DNA of 64,000 nucleotides from Toxonevra muliebris (taxonomy: Eukaryota; Arthropoda; Insecta; Diptera; Pallopteridae): the NCBI GenBank assembly GCA_963691655.1, contig OY829328.1:74900400-74964399 (forward strand), read 5' to 3'. This document shows, piece by piece, positions 1 through 11,562 of this stretch. The position numbers were made by a program, and so were the translations under genes. Each line of letters opens with the position of its first letter. Positions within the stretch are counted from its first letter, which is position 1. A model generated the notes under the pieces. That model was given only the letters and a program-made list of their open reading frames with translations, made no database searches and was not told the DNA's origin.

Positions 1-1222
1 ATTAAACTTAAACCAAAAATCGGGTCACAGCTGATATCACAAGATAAAGGCCAAAGCTGAGATCAGGTATAAATCAGAATTTATATCGGATCAAATTTTA
101 TTATAGGTAACTGAACAACAAAAATTTGTAAACTTAGTTTTAGTAAAAATAAACCCAATTCCAAAAATGTTAAAAAAAATTAGACGTAAACTTTTAAAAC
201 GCCGTGACGCGTAATTGATTGTTTTTCTCAAGTTCTATCAGAATCCACTTTCAGAACCTTGTCATTTTTGAAAAAATTGATTTTTGTCGGACAAAGTAAT
301 TAGAATAGTCTCCTCGGGACCCGTTGCTAGCTTCAATAAACAATACTAGTCGGTAAGGCCCCAGTAACTGGGGCTATGTTTTTGTTGCTCAAGGAATCTC
401 TTTATGAAAAAAAATATCAAAAGAGAACCAAACTAATCGTTGGTGTTTGTTCTATTATTTGTGTACGCAGATAATTCTGAGAGATGCCGTTACTCATGTC
501 TTCTCTCTCTCTCTCATTTGTTATTTACTCCCGCTTAAGAAATGATTTTTACAACGATGAGTGCAATGCTTTGTTCAATGAGTGAATTTTAAAAAAACTT
601 CCGACTCTAATATTTTGAAATTGGCTTAACCGATTTTAAATCTGATAATTTTTGGCTAACCTACTCATCACACTGAATGGGGCTGAATGGGATATCTAGC
701 GTCACGAAAGTCGCAATCAATTAATTTGGCTGATTTAACGATAGGTATTTATTAACAACATATTATTTTTGTTAAAAACTGTTGTTTGATTAAAAAGTTT
801 ATTAAAATCAAACGATAATTAAAGTTAAAATCCAATTAAGATCCCCCAAATGCACGTTTTGGAATGTACATTTTTCCTAAAAACAGCAAACCAAATGGTT
901 AGGAAAATAGTGGCAGCTAATTTTTTCGCAAATTATTTAAACATATTTCATATTAACTAACAATTAACAAATAAGGCCGGTAGTTGGCGAATTTAATTAT
1001 TAAAAGTCAACCTAAACTTACTGAAAAACGAAATATTTCACACAAAAATTAGTTTAAAACATTAATTTATTATCCAAAAATAAGTTAACAAACACATCCA
1101 AATTTTATAAAAAGGATAACTACATACCTGAAACTTTAAGATACACTCAAAAAATCTTTGCAATTCCGTTTATATTTTTGCAACACGAATTTTAAAAATT
1201 CACAACAAATTTTCTTTAGTTT
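1..1222. other. AT-rich noncoding DNA, no gene seen
   Basis: No credible coding region, RNA gene or bounded element was found. The first 100 bases carry a loose A-rich pattern with short GACC/CAGA words, similar to the degenerate repeat at 38600-40100. A short CT run lies near 500-515. Confidence 0.5.
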
Positions 1223-1366
1223 AATTGAGAAGCTGAGAGGAAAAGTGGTATAACTTCTACGTTCAGAAAAAAGTGGAATAATTTTACTTAAGAGCAAAAG
1301 CGAAACGAAATATGTTGAGAGCAAAAGTGAAACGAAATATGTTCAGAGCGAAAACGGAATAAAAAA

Positions 1367-2601
1367 AAATGGATGTGTGCAAGGCACGCAAGATATTTGA
1401 TGTGTAAACAGTTACGCCAACTGAATGCCATATATATAAGCTCACATATGTATAGCCATATATAGGGTCTTGATGTATAATCTATATGCTAGGTAAATAA
1501 TGCAAACTAAAACAATTCTTTTATAAACTTAAAAATTTATTAGATATCTTTTATATGTATATATAAATTGCAAATGGTATTGCATCATTGCAAATTGCAA
1601 ATTTTTATTCCATATCGGATATATTTGTTGTTGTGATAGCAAAAATATTTTCAATTGCACTAAATCGTAGTTGCATTATTTTTATTTTACTCAATGCATC
1701 GGGCACGATATGTTCGCATATACGCAGCTGTAATTGCATCTTTTTTCCGCGCTTTAAGTTTTTCTTTCGGTCGATTTGAAATTTTATTAGATGTGAAAAT
1801 TTTACATAACGTCGCCTCAGAATTGATTTGGCGTATAGGTATATGAATTTGTTCACATATACGCCAAATCAATTCTCAGGCTACGATAAGTGCTTTCCGT
1901 ATTTAACCTTAGAAAGGCAACAGGGATGACTAGTTACCCCACTACTTTTTAAAAGCACCGCAAAGAGATTTGCCTCTTTGATTTTATAATAAATAAGTTT
2001 GACTTTTTCTGTTTAACATATTTGCTATTTACATAGATAAAAAACTGTTGCCTTTCTAAGGTTAATGCACAAAGCAAAGTTTTTATAATGCCGCGGTTTG
2101 CTATCATTATCACTACATTTTGTTTATACATTTATTGAAACCTAGATTATTTATTACTTATGATTTTGTATTGTTTTTATATTTTAAAAAATCTTTAATT
2201 TTAATCCAATCTAACTAACCGAATGCAAAACCTATCAAACGCCTGTGTTTGCTACGGTGACTTCTCTGCTTGTATGGTATAGTCGATCTCCATACGTTTA
2301 ACACCAGCAAATACATAATTCTGCCACGAATAAATGTACACACACATTTTGTTTTCGAATGTACATATATGTGTGAGTAAATTGATCGAAACATAAACAA
2401 ACAAACTCCGCTCGTAGTTTAATTTCTCCCTCTCTTCTTCTCTTCTCTTTGTTGGTTAGAGTAGCACAGTTATGCCGCGCAGTAGTGTGAGCGAGAGAGG
2501 AACTGGACGTTACAGTTATCTTACATCTTACGATACAGTTATTCTTACATTTTACACATTTGAAATTTTGCCCATACCGTGAGCTAAAATGTTTACACAT
2601 C
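1367..2601. mobile_element. Probable insertion inside foldback element D
   Basis: This is the segment that separates the two halves of element D. It contains an inverted terminal-like pair, GATGTGTAAAC and GTTTACACATC, and the 76-bp palindrome at 1810-1885. No open frame resembles a known protein. Its class is unknown. It could be a non-autonomous DNA element or several insertions at one site. Confidence 0.35.
1810..1885. repeat. 76-bp near-perfect palindrome, copy 1
   Basis: The arms CGTCGCCTCAGAATTGATTT and its near complement ending in GGCTACG enclose a short AT-rich loop with the word GGCGTATAGGTATATG. A second copy of identical length is at 55673-55748. Having two copies with the same end points marks it as a small foldback element and not a chance hairpin. 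Confidence 0.7.
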
Positions 2602-2780
2602 AAAAACTATGCTGTTCTTGCTCTGAAAGAATTTTTATACCATTTTTGCTCTTACTTTTAAGGCGTTTCTTTATCACTCTAAACCGTATTACTTATGCCA
2701 TTCTTGCACTGGCACTCTAAATTATTTCACTTTTGCTCTTAAAAAACTTTTAGCCTGCTTTTTCTCTCAGCCTGTCAATT

Positions 2781-4336
2781 GTAAAATAGTTTCGTGACTT
2801 TGACAGTTAAAAAAACAGAGAAAAAATCAAAGAAAAATGCCAAAAAATGGTACTGTTACGTATAATGGGCATTTTTCTGATATTTTCCATTAAAATTTAT
2901 TCATATTGATGTAATTGATTTCTTGACTTTCGCGACACTAGATGAACCAGCTCTTTAAATTGATATGTAATATGATATCGTAGACCTTCTGGAATAAAAT
3001 TGTAGTTACACTAATAAATGTATAGACGATTGATTAAATTATTGAAACATGATAATTAAAGCTGAGAACATCCATCGGAATGGCAAAGGGATTGAAAATA
3101 TCAACCCAATAATCTCGGCTTTCGATTAACTTGTATACTCAGTTATTTTTATGTTACTGAAATTCAAAATCCTCACATTCAGTCAACTTTAAATATGTAT
3201 CTTCATTATATAAATAATTTAAATACACTCACATATAGTTTTATGCACAATTGGCGCTTAATGAAGATTTTTTTTACAACCTTATACAAACCAATATAAA
3301 TATTTATACATAAAGATACAAGTATATGTGAGTGTTGGTGCTGTATGTGTATACGTGAATGTGTATATGTGTATAAAGTCATCTGCATTTTGATGTAAAA
3401 CCATAATGATCTCAATTAAAAGTTGCTACTGAAAACCAAACCGCTTTTATCGTTTTTGGTTTTATTTGTTATGTCAGTCATACAATGCAAAACAAGAAAA
3501 GTCATCAAAATATGCCATCATAAAATGATGAATATATACAGGCAAATATAAATATAGCACGATAGTACATGCATATGTGTATGTATGTATGTATAAGGAC
3601 CCAGTAGGAAAAAAAAATTAATCAGATATTGAGTTTGTTTGATCCTAATTTTCTTAGTTCTCAGTTTGAGCTCAATTCACTTTCTAACTGATATTTTGAA
3701 ATAAATTTTTTTTGTAACCATTGTAAAATTTTCCTATTGGGTAATTTTTGTTTATATTGGTAATGCAAGCAAAACTCTTATATATTTATATATATTTATA
3801 CACACACAAATGTATATTTGTATATATGTATAACAACAATAGTTTTAGAGAGATAATCACAATAGCATTGCCAATGATAATTTTAATGCTGCTGCTGTTG
3901 ATTTTGCTATTTCTACTCATCTCTAATGATGACAATAATATTTGTTGTTGGTGGTGATAATGATGATAATTTAGAAAATGAAGATGCGGTTTTATAATTA
4001 CCATTTTATAGTGTACAACACACACACACACACACATGTACACATTGAAACTCTCACACATTCGAATGTATGCATATAAATAGCATATAAAGTATGCATG
4101 TATATAAATATTTGCATTAGAAAATGCTTTCAAGCGTAAAATTTTCTAAAATTTTCTAAAATTACAACAAATATTAACAATTTCATCTATTTATATATAC
4201 ACATACACATGAATGCTTGAATGAGTGTTCCATACATCCATTTTATTTTGCGATAAGAAGTTAAGCATTTCATTCTTATTCTCATTTAAGTTGAAAATGT
4301 TTGTTTGATTTTCTTTAGAGCTTTGTATGTATGAAT
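2781..4336. other. Noncoding AT-rich DNA with microsatellites
   Basis: No gene was recognised. There are TATG/TGTA runs near 3560-3590, a (CA)n run near 4018-4036 and ATG-rich stretches near 3940-3970. Short reading frames here are low-complexity Ile/Tyr/Leu strings and are not credible proteins. Confidence 0.5.
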
Positions 4337-6393
4337 CAGCGATGCCAACTTGCGGGGAATTCCCCGATTTGCGGGGATTTTTACTGGGTGCGGAAAATCG
4401 TGGAATGAAATGTTTTTTGCGGGGAATTTGAAGTCGTTCAGCATTTAGTCACAAAAGTCTGGAGAATATTTTTTTGTGTCAAATTTTATGTAATGTAAAA
4501 CGTTTAAGTTACGCAATATTTCATATTTTTGGTCTTAAAATCTTCATTTTTCCTTAAGTGGGCACTTTATTGGTTTGAAAAAAACGATTTTTAATAAAAT
4601 ATGCTATTTGAAAGTATTTTGTGAAAATTTCAGAGGGAGACGCGGAGTGCTTTCGAAGATATAGACGATTATAGCGCCTAGTGTCAGTCAGGCCAAAACA
4701 GTCGCGCTGCGCTTCGACTTCCCTTTCGACCGTTCAGAAAGCTATGGCTTAGTCCAGCACCTCCTGATTAATAACTCTTAATCCTTGCTGACTAATCTGC
4801 AAACTTACAAATTACGATTAGCCATCATTAATAAGATGAAATATATTTTATATGTTAAAAACCGATACTCAAAACTTTGAATCCGTTTTTCTTAAAATAA
4901 GGTTTTTGCCATTTTTTATTTGAGTCAAAAGAGAGCCCATGTGTAACTCGAAACACCCCATTTCGTTCAAATTTGGTGTACCAACTACTACTCAATAGGA
5001 TTAAACCAGGGCCGTAGCCAGAAATTTTTTTCGGGGGGGGAGCGGGGTTTTTCATTCATTTCATTCAAACTGATTTTTAAATACAATAAATTAAATCAAT
5101 GATACATTTGATGGACCCTATAAAATTAAAATTTTAGGAAAAATTTTCCGATTTTTTTTTATCTTAACCTCAAAAAAATGGCCAAAAGTGACAAAAAATT
5201 TCCAGAATAATCAAATTAAATTTTTTCAAATAAATATTATTCAATATGCATTCTAGTGCATTTTTTTTATCGTGAGGGACATAATTTCATTAACTCATTG
5301 ATTTCCCACTACTGATAATGTACCCAACCTCAAAAAAATTACCAAAAATAGTAGAGGCTCATTTTTTTCAAATGATCATCATTGGGAATTTGAGCCATTA
5401 TCAATGAAGAGGAACCCGGATGAGGTTGGCTTATATTCTCTAAATTCGTGAAGTCACAGCATTGAAAAAGATCTTTCTAGTCGTGGTGCTCTGACCAATA
5501 ATGCGTTATAAAATTAATTTTAAGATGGGTTTTGCTAATAAGATGGAGTTTTTGCGAAAGAATTTTTCACGTTGAACACGAATCTGAGGTCAAGTCACGT
5601 TTTAAGAAAAAAATGGGATTCAAGCAAGTCTAATTTTTACAAGGATCTGACAATTTTTTCTATTTTTTTTAATTTTTAAACTTATCAAACTGATTCAGGA
5701 CGAAACTTTAAATCAAAAACAATTACTGACCTTGAAAAACTATGAATGCAGGAGTGCTCAGTATGACCTTCTCTTTTTGAATCCGTAGTCAAACCTCATG
5801 TCGAAGAAAACAAATCGGATTTGATCGCATAGTGTAACTTAGATTAAAAAATTTATTTTTTATATTTTACTTTTTAGAAAAAAAAAAACCGATGGAAGTA
5901 AAAAATATCGTTAAATAGATTTTATTTTGCCTTTTTTTCCATCCATTGGCAATTAATCTCAAAAATTAGAATAAAGTTTCCACTTTGAGGGGAGGGGGGG
6001 GGGAGGTCAGAACTCCCAAAACCTCCCCCCTAAATACGGCCTTGGATTAAACTTTGTGCGAGCTTGAGCCGGATCGATTTTGAGAGTGAGTTCCCTTGAA
6101 GTGAAATCTTCCATGTGCCAAAAGAATTCTGAAGTCAGAATATACATTTCTATTAATCTACCAGTCCCGTAAAATTTAGTTAAATTTTGGACCGAGAAAG
6201 TTCAGGGTCGCCTTAATATAACGCTCATTGAGGTCAATTTTAGGTAATTTATGGTTTTTGTAAAATGTTTATATAGAAAATGCGTGTCGCCCTGTTATAA
6301 TATGAAATTATATCGATGCGGGGAGTTTGATCGAAAATCGGGGAATTTCTCGAGGGCTATCGGGGAGAAAGAAAAAATGAGTTGGCATTCCTG
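4337..6393. mobile_element. Non-autonomous hAT-type element B, copy 1, carrying a nested element
   Basis: The ends are inverted: CAGCGATGCCAACTTGCGG on the left and the complement of GAGTTGGCATTCCTG on the right. Both sides carry the 8-bp duplication GTATGAAT (4329-4336 and 6394-6401), the hallmark of hAT transposition. A second hAT-type element (5007-6044) is inserted within it. Without that insertion and its duplication the element is about 1.0 kb. No transposase was found. A related, internally deleted copy is at 18673-19178. Confidence 0.85.
5007..6044 (-). mobile_element. Non-autonomous hAT-type element A, copy 1 (nested in element B)
   Basis: Its ends read CAGGGCCGTAGCCAGA and, in complement, CAAGGCCGTATTTAGG. 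It is flanked by the exact 8-bp repeat GATTAAAC (4999-5006 and 6045-6052). G- or C-rich runs lie just inside both ends. Other copies are at 8723-9811, 42754-43812 and (partial) 53700-54800. It has no coding capacity. It is inverted relative to the other copies. Confidence 0.85.
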
Positions 6394-6401
6394 GTATGAA
6401 T

Positions 6402-8722
6402 GTTTGTTCTGATGTAGTTATTCTGTGTATTTTTTAAAGCATAGAGTATGCATATGTATGGTATGTTTTTGTGTGTGTATGTGTGTGCTTAGTGGGATAA
6501 TATATCCGCTGGCATTCAATCCAAAAATATTCATATACATCCATAAAAACTTTTCAACAAATTACAATAAAATAAAATGTGTAGCTATTTTTTCATTATT
6601 GTTTTTTAGTCTTCCTTCTTATTTTTCTTCTTCTTCTTCTTCTTCTTCAGTTTTGCCGCCTTCGTTTCCTTTATGCTTAAATATTAAACGCAACATTTTG
6701 AATATGTTTTGGAGTTATAAATGTTTAAATGTTATTTTTATTAAAGTGTATGTGCATAGGTATTGTGAATAGAATATGCCAACTATTTTAGTTTGTGTAG
6801 GTAAATAAGGGTATGTCGAAAAAAATAAAATTATGGAAGCTCCTAGTGAAGATTGATTGGTTGCCTGAATAATGATTGTAATGGATTTTGGTGACTCAAC
6901 AAAGTATTTTAACAAAATCGTATGCATATCTATTGTGAACTATAAAATACTGGTAATATCAAAACTTTTGACTATTGTGAATGATAGTATTTCGGATTAA
7001 TTTCCACAGAACTTTAAATTTAGAAAAACCACGCTGTTCTACTTTCGAAAGACGGAAACACAATTCAATCGGTCTTTTCGTTCCAGACCAGCATACGAAC
7101 CAGTTCAGTTTTTTTTTAACCTCTAATTAAATTGCTATAGTCAGTGTTCTGAAATATATATATATTTTCCGAAAAAAATATTAAAATAAAATTGCAATAG
7201 CAATTTTACTCACTTTTGGATACCTTCAATAATCATATCATCAAGCTAAATATCACCCAGAAACAGCACATCAACCAATTATCCAATCCAGCTAGTTGGC
7301 CATAAGAGCCATAAGCTAAGCTTAAAAACTGCAGGATTAGGTAACTATTTCCATTCAAAATTTCGTTCATTTCAACATCTTCAATACCTCTAGACAAGCG
7401 TTCATTTGCAAAGACTTCAGGCAATTTTTACCATTTCATCGAAGCATTAATTTCTTAAATGCTAAGACGCGCTGGTCGAGAGTGGATACAGACATACACC
7501 ATACTCTAAACAATCGGACATATCATAACAATTTTCTTTTTTTTTTGTTACTCTTTTTTTTTATACTAAAATTAATTTTTAATCATAACTAAATTTAAAA
7601 GAAAGAAAATAATAATTTTTATGTACAGTAGTATTTAAAATCAGTAATCAGAATAATATAAGTCTTGAATTTTGATAAGTGTGGAAATTTGGTGTACATA
7701 ATTTAAAACAATTATAAACTAGCAAGTCGAAACACCTACAAATCAACAGCAACATCACCGAGCTTGTTTGCGCAAACAACGAGGGATATCGCCTGTGTGA
7801 GTAATCTTGTATTTCTATATATATTAAATTCATTAATTGTTTTGATAAAATTTACCTAAATTTCATACACTACTTATTATACTAAATACCTATACCTAAA
7901 TTGATATATTACTATTTTTACATACTACTATTTTTAGATACTACTACTTTTTTTTTGCACAAATATTTTTAAGGGGTTCTAAATTACCTGTAAATTTAAA
8001 ATTAAATATAAATCAATGACTATAATTAAGAGTAAGCAATATGAGAAAATAATGAATATTCGCCTCTCTTTCTTTACGTCATTGATAAAACGTAGGTTAA
8101 TGTAACATTAAAGTTAATATGAATAAATTGAATTAAATGTAAAGCGAATGTGAATAGTGTTGGTTTAGCATACATTGGTTGGGATGGGAGAGTGTATCGC
8201 GCTCTTATTATTAGGTTGGGACGGGAGAGAGCTGGAAACTTAATGACACCTAACGTTTCCACTCGTGTTGTTGTTACACTCCGTTGTCTTATTCATGCGT
8301 TATACCTAGGCACCCTACACCTTGCATTTAGCATGGTGTAGGTCATGTCAGAGGTATCACTCGTATGTCAATCAAGTGTTTGTGAAATTTTTCGTGTATT
8401 ATTACACACTCAGTGCATGAATATTTTTTTTTGTATCTACATATGTATATTAGTAGTGGCGTAATCATTTGAGTAAGATCCCCACCCATATCCGAAGAGC
8501 ATAGACCTGGAACCGCTAGCATGCACGCCCTCTCAAATTATCCCTACTTCAAAGAAATATACAGCCAATCTTATCTAAACACCTAAGATTGGTATGCAGC
8601 GCAGAAGAGGGTTAGGTGGTTATTTTATTACAAGAAAATGGAGCCTAACTTGAAGCTGTGACGTAGTCATTACATGATTATGTATTAGAACCAATTACAT
8701 GCAGGTTTATTGTAATCGCTTG
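6402..8722. other. Intergenic DNA, no gene seen
   Basis: Apart from a TTC-rich microsatellite near 6625-6650 and poly-T runs near 7540-7560, I see no bounded element and no credible coding region. The segment 8150-8350 is less AT-rich than its surroundings but its frames match nothing I know. Confidence 0.45.
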
Positions 8723-9811
8723 CAAGGCTGTATTTAAGGGGGAGGTTTTGGGGGTTCTGACCGCTCGCCCACCCCCCGCCCCCCCCCCCCCCCCCGAAAT
8801 TTGGAAACTTTATGCTAATTTTTGAGATTAATTGCCAATGGATGGAAAAAAAAGTAAAAATGAAATCTATTTAACGATATTTTTTACTTCCATCAGTTTT
8901 TTTTTTCTAAAAAGTCGAATATAAAAAATAAATTTGAAATCTTAGTTACACTATGCGATCAAATCCGATTTGCTTTCTTCGACATGAGGTTTGACTACGG
9001 ATTCAAAAAGAGAAGGTCATACTGAGCACTCCTGCATTCATAGTTTTTCTAGGTCAGTAACTGTTTTGATTTAAAGTTCCGTCCTGAATCAGTATGAAAA
9101 GTTTAAAAATTAATAAAAATAGAAAAACTTATCGGAGCCTTTTAAAATTAGACATTTTTTTCCTAAAACGTGACGTGACGGAAAGTTTTTGACCTCAGAT
9201 TCGTGTTCAACGTGAAAAATTCTTTCGCAAAAATTAGGAACCATCTTATTAGCAAAACCCATGCAATTTTAGGAGACAATCTTATAAAGTAATTAATTTT
9301 TAACCCATTATTGCTCAGAGCACCACGACTGGAAAGATCTCTTTCAATGCTATGACTTCACGAATTTAGGGAATATATGCCAAACTCATTCGGGTTCCTT
9401 ATCATTGATAATGGTCCGAATTTACTATTTACTATTTTTGGTAATTTTTTTGAGGTTGGGTACATCATCAGTAGTGGCAAGTCAATGAGTTAACGAAAAG
9501 ATGTCCTTCACGATAAAAAAAAAATGCATTAGAATGCATATTGAATATTTATTTGAAAAAATTTAATTGAATTTTTTGTCACTTATGGCCATTTTTTTTA
9601 GGTTAAAATTAAAAAAAATCGGAAAATTTTTCCTAAAGTTATAAGATATTTATCTACTTTTGTCCTTAATCTGATAGGGTCCATCAAATGTATCATCGAT
9701 TTAATTTATTGTATTTAAAAATCAGTTCGATAAAAATTTTTTATGAATATTTTCTTCGAATGAAAACCGCCCCCCTGCCCCCCCAAAAAAAATTTGTTGG
9801 CTACGGCCCTG
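8723..9811 (+). mobile_element. Non-autonomous hAT-type element A, copy 2
   Basis: It starts CAAGGCTGTATTTAAGGGGG and ends GGCTACGGCCCTG. The flanks are ATCGCTTG (8715-8722) and CTCGCTTG (9812-9819), a 7-of-8 match to a target duplication. Inside the left end is a C-rich run. The body matches copies 1 and 3 at many points. No open frame encodes a transposase. Confidence 0.8.
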
Positions 9812-10079
9812 CTCGCTTGTTAGCTATTGCTTTCTGTCCCAGACAAACATTTTTCTTCTTTAAGTGAGTGACTCGGAGTGCAGAAGGGCTCAAAAAAAAA
9901 AACAATAATAATAATGTCAATATATTTTTCTGACATGCAGTTTGACTTTCAGATTCTTAAACAGAATTCAGTTGCACTGAGCGATTTTGCAAATTTATAA
10001 TGCTTGCCTGAAATTCTCGTACATTCTCAAAAGCTGAAGAGAGGCACGTGCAGTTTTCATACCCAAAGTAGGGAAGGCG

Positions 10080-10240
10080 TCCCATACCCATTATTATTAT
10101 AATTATTATTATTTGGGGGATGTGCACCGCATCCTAAAGAATTATTGTGCCCCCTTCGAGGATTATAGTATTATCATAGTATAGTATTCCTATGAGCCCT
10201 ATGATCCTTAAAGCATTATAGTATTTCTATAAAGCCTACC
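10080..10240 (-). mobile_element. 3' tail fragment of an I-like LINE
   Basis: The segment contains ATTATTATTATAATTATTATT next to words such as GTGCCCCCTTCGAGGATTAT. In complement these match the 3' end of the LINE at 53780-54518, including the ATA-repeat tail. Only the last 150 bases or so remain. Confidence 0.6.
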
Positions 10241-11387
10241 ACATGACTACTGAACACAATTGTGGCTGTCGCCAATTTAAATTTATTTCCAATTTGACAA
10301 ATAACAGTGGAGGAAGAAGAATTTGTCGTTGTTATTTTAGATGTGTTTGCTGCAGATGATACCGCTTCGAATGTGTTTAGTAGCTGTCTACACGGCCACA
10401 CTTGTAGCCGACAGAATAGTCGTAGTCGTGTGTTCGTGCAGCTGCTGTCGTCAATGTGTATGGGCCAAGCTGTACTTATACCAGGTGAAGTTACCAGCAA
10501 CTCATTCTTCTTCTTTTTTCGCGGTCAATACCACAGGCTGTCAAAATCATTGTTTACTTTTGATTGTTTGTTTACGTTTGTTCTCCATTTTTACATTCTC
10601 TTCTCACCGCCATTATGGCCGCAGCAACAAAAATTTGTTATTATTTTGTTGTACGGCTGATTTTGACATTTTATGAAATTTGACGCAACAACAAAGATGT
10701 GTTGTTTTTGCCGTGGTGAAATTGTTGTAATCTTGCTATCACCTTCTACATGATTTCACCATGGTATGGACTTTGTACTTACTGTTAATCTCTCAAATAA
10801 AATTGTTAGTCGCTTCAGCTGAGTTCACATTGCTGCTGTGTGTATTGAGAGAATTTTACACTCACTCTATAGAAACGAATCACTTTGATTGGTTAATTTA
10901 AAGAATCGCGTGAGATATTTTCTCTCTGCCGATATCTGATCATTTGAAGCAAACTATAAATGCTATTGCAGATTTACTCGATGATAAAACCGGATAAATA
11001 AAAATTCAAATAAAAAATAAAACCTAATTCCAAAAGAAAACATTTCGGTTATTTAATAAATTAGTGTTTTATTTTGTATGGCATCGTATAAAAACAAGAT
11101 TTTTTTTTATTTTCTTAACATTAACATTAAATAAAAGGAGTTAAAGTACTTGAATATATGATGAAAGCTATTTTCATACTTTCACAATGGAAGCATTAAC
11201 AAATTTTTTTCACTTTAAGTAGAAAAGTTTCAAACTTTGAAGATTTCTAAGTCAAATCAAAGTTCTTCTCCAGATTGTTAACTTTGTCTATCTATCGATT
11301 TCAGATTTCTGTTTTAAATTGGCAGGCAAATCGTTATAAATCATTGAAGGAACTCGTGCTGTAATGAAAGGAAGAAAAAAAACGTGA
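10241..11387. other. Region downstream of Tsp, probably including its 3' UTR
   Basis: On the minus strand, polyadenylation-type AATAAA words lie near 11112-11107 and 11073-11068, about 280-320 bases after the Tsp stop codon. These are plausible 3' ends. Further downstream (10241-10700) there is a moderately GC-balanced segment with overlapping frames on both strands and no recognisable product. Confidence 0.4.
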
Positions 11388-11562
11388 TCAAGTTCTGGCT
11401 GGCTGATGAATCCTATAATCGAACTTACTATTGCACTTATAGATCAAATCCGACCAAATGATCATCTCTTGTGAGAAGCAGAACACGCCCAGGCGACCGC
11501 CCTTCAATGTTGAATCGTAAACATTATTCGAATCGAGTACCAGATTTTCACCTTCAAACATT
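11388..11562 (-). CDS. Tsp: Tsp exon 14: C-terminus and stop
   Basis: It encodes [16 protein letters not shown] and [19 protein letters not shown], ending YKCN plus a short variable tail and TGA at 11390-11388. The 79-bp intron 13 ends in [23 protein letters not shown] is the near-invariant end of all thrombospondins. Confidence 0.97.

Larger units (their letters stand above)
1223..2780. repeat. Foldback (MITE-like) element D, copy 1, split by a 1.2 kb insertion
   Basis: The two halves of a roughly 290-bp foldback element lie at 1223-1366 and 2602-2780. The outer ends are inverted repeats: AATTGAGAAGCTGAGAGG on the left, and the complement of CCTCTCAG-type sequence ending in CAATT on the right. 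Intact or nearly intact copies at 53325-53615 and 48187-48485 show that the halves are normally contiguous. About 1235 bp sits between them, at an A-rich junction. The inserted DNA begins and ends with an inverted 11-mer (GATGTGTAAAC near 1399 and GTTTACACATC ending near 2600). No transposase was seen. Confidence 0.6.

Noticed and set aside
3786..4133. 115-codon minus-strand frame
   Set aside because: It is a low-complexity string made from CA and TA microsatellites and poly-His/Ile runs.
10307..10676. Two overlapping plus-strand frames of 111 and 117 codons and an antisense frame of 94 codons
   Set aside because: No recognisable domain, no supporting splice structure, and frames on both strands overlap. 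The balanced base composition alone explains them.
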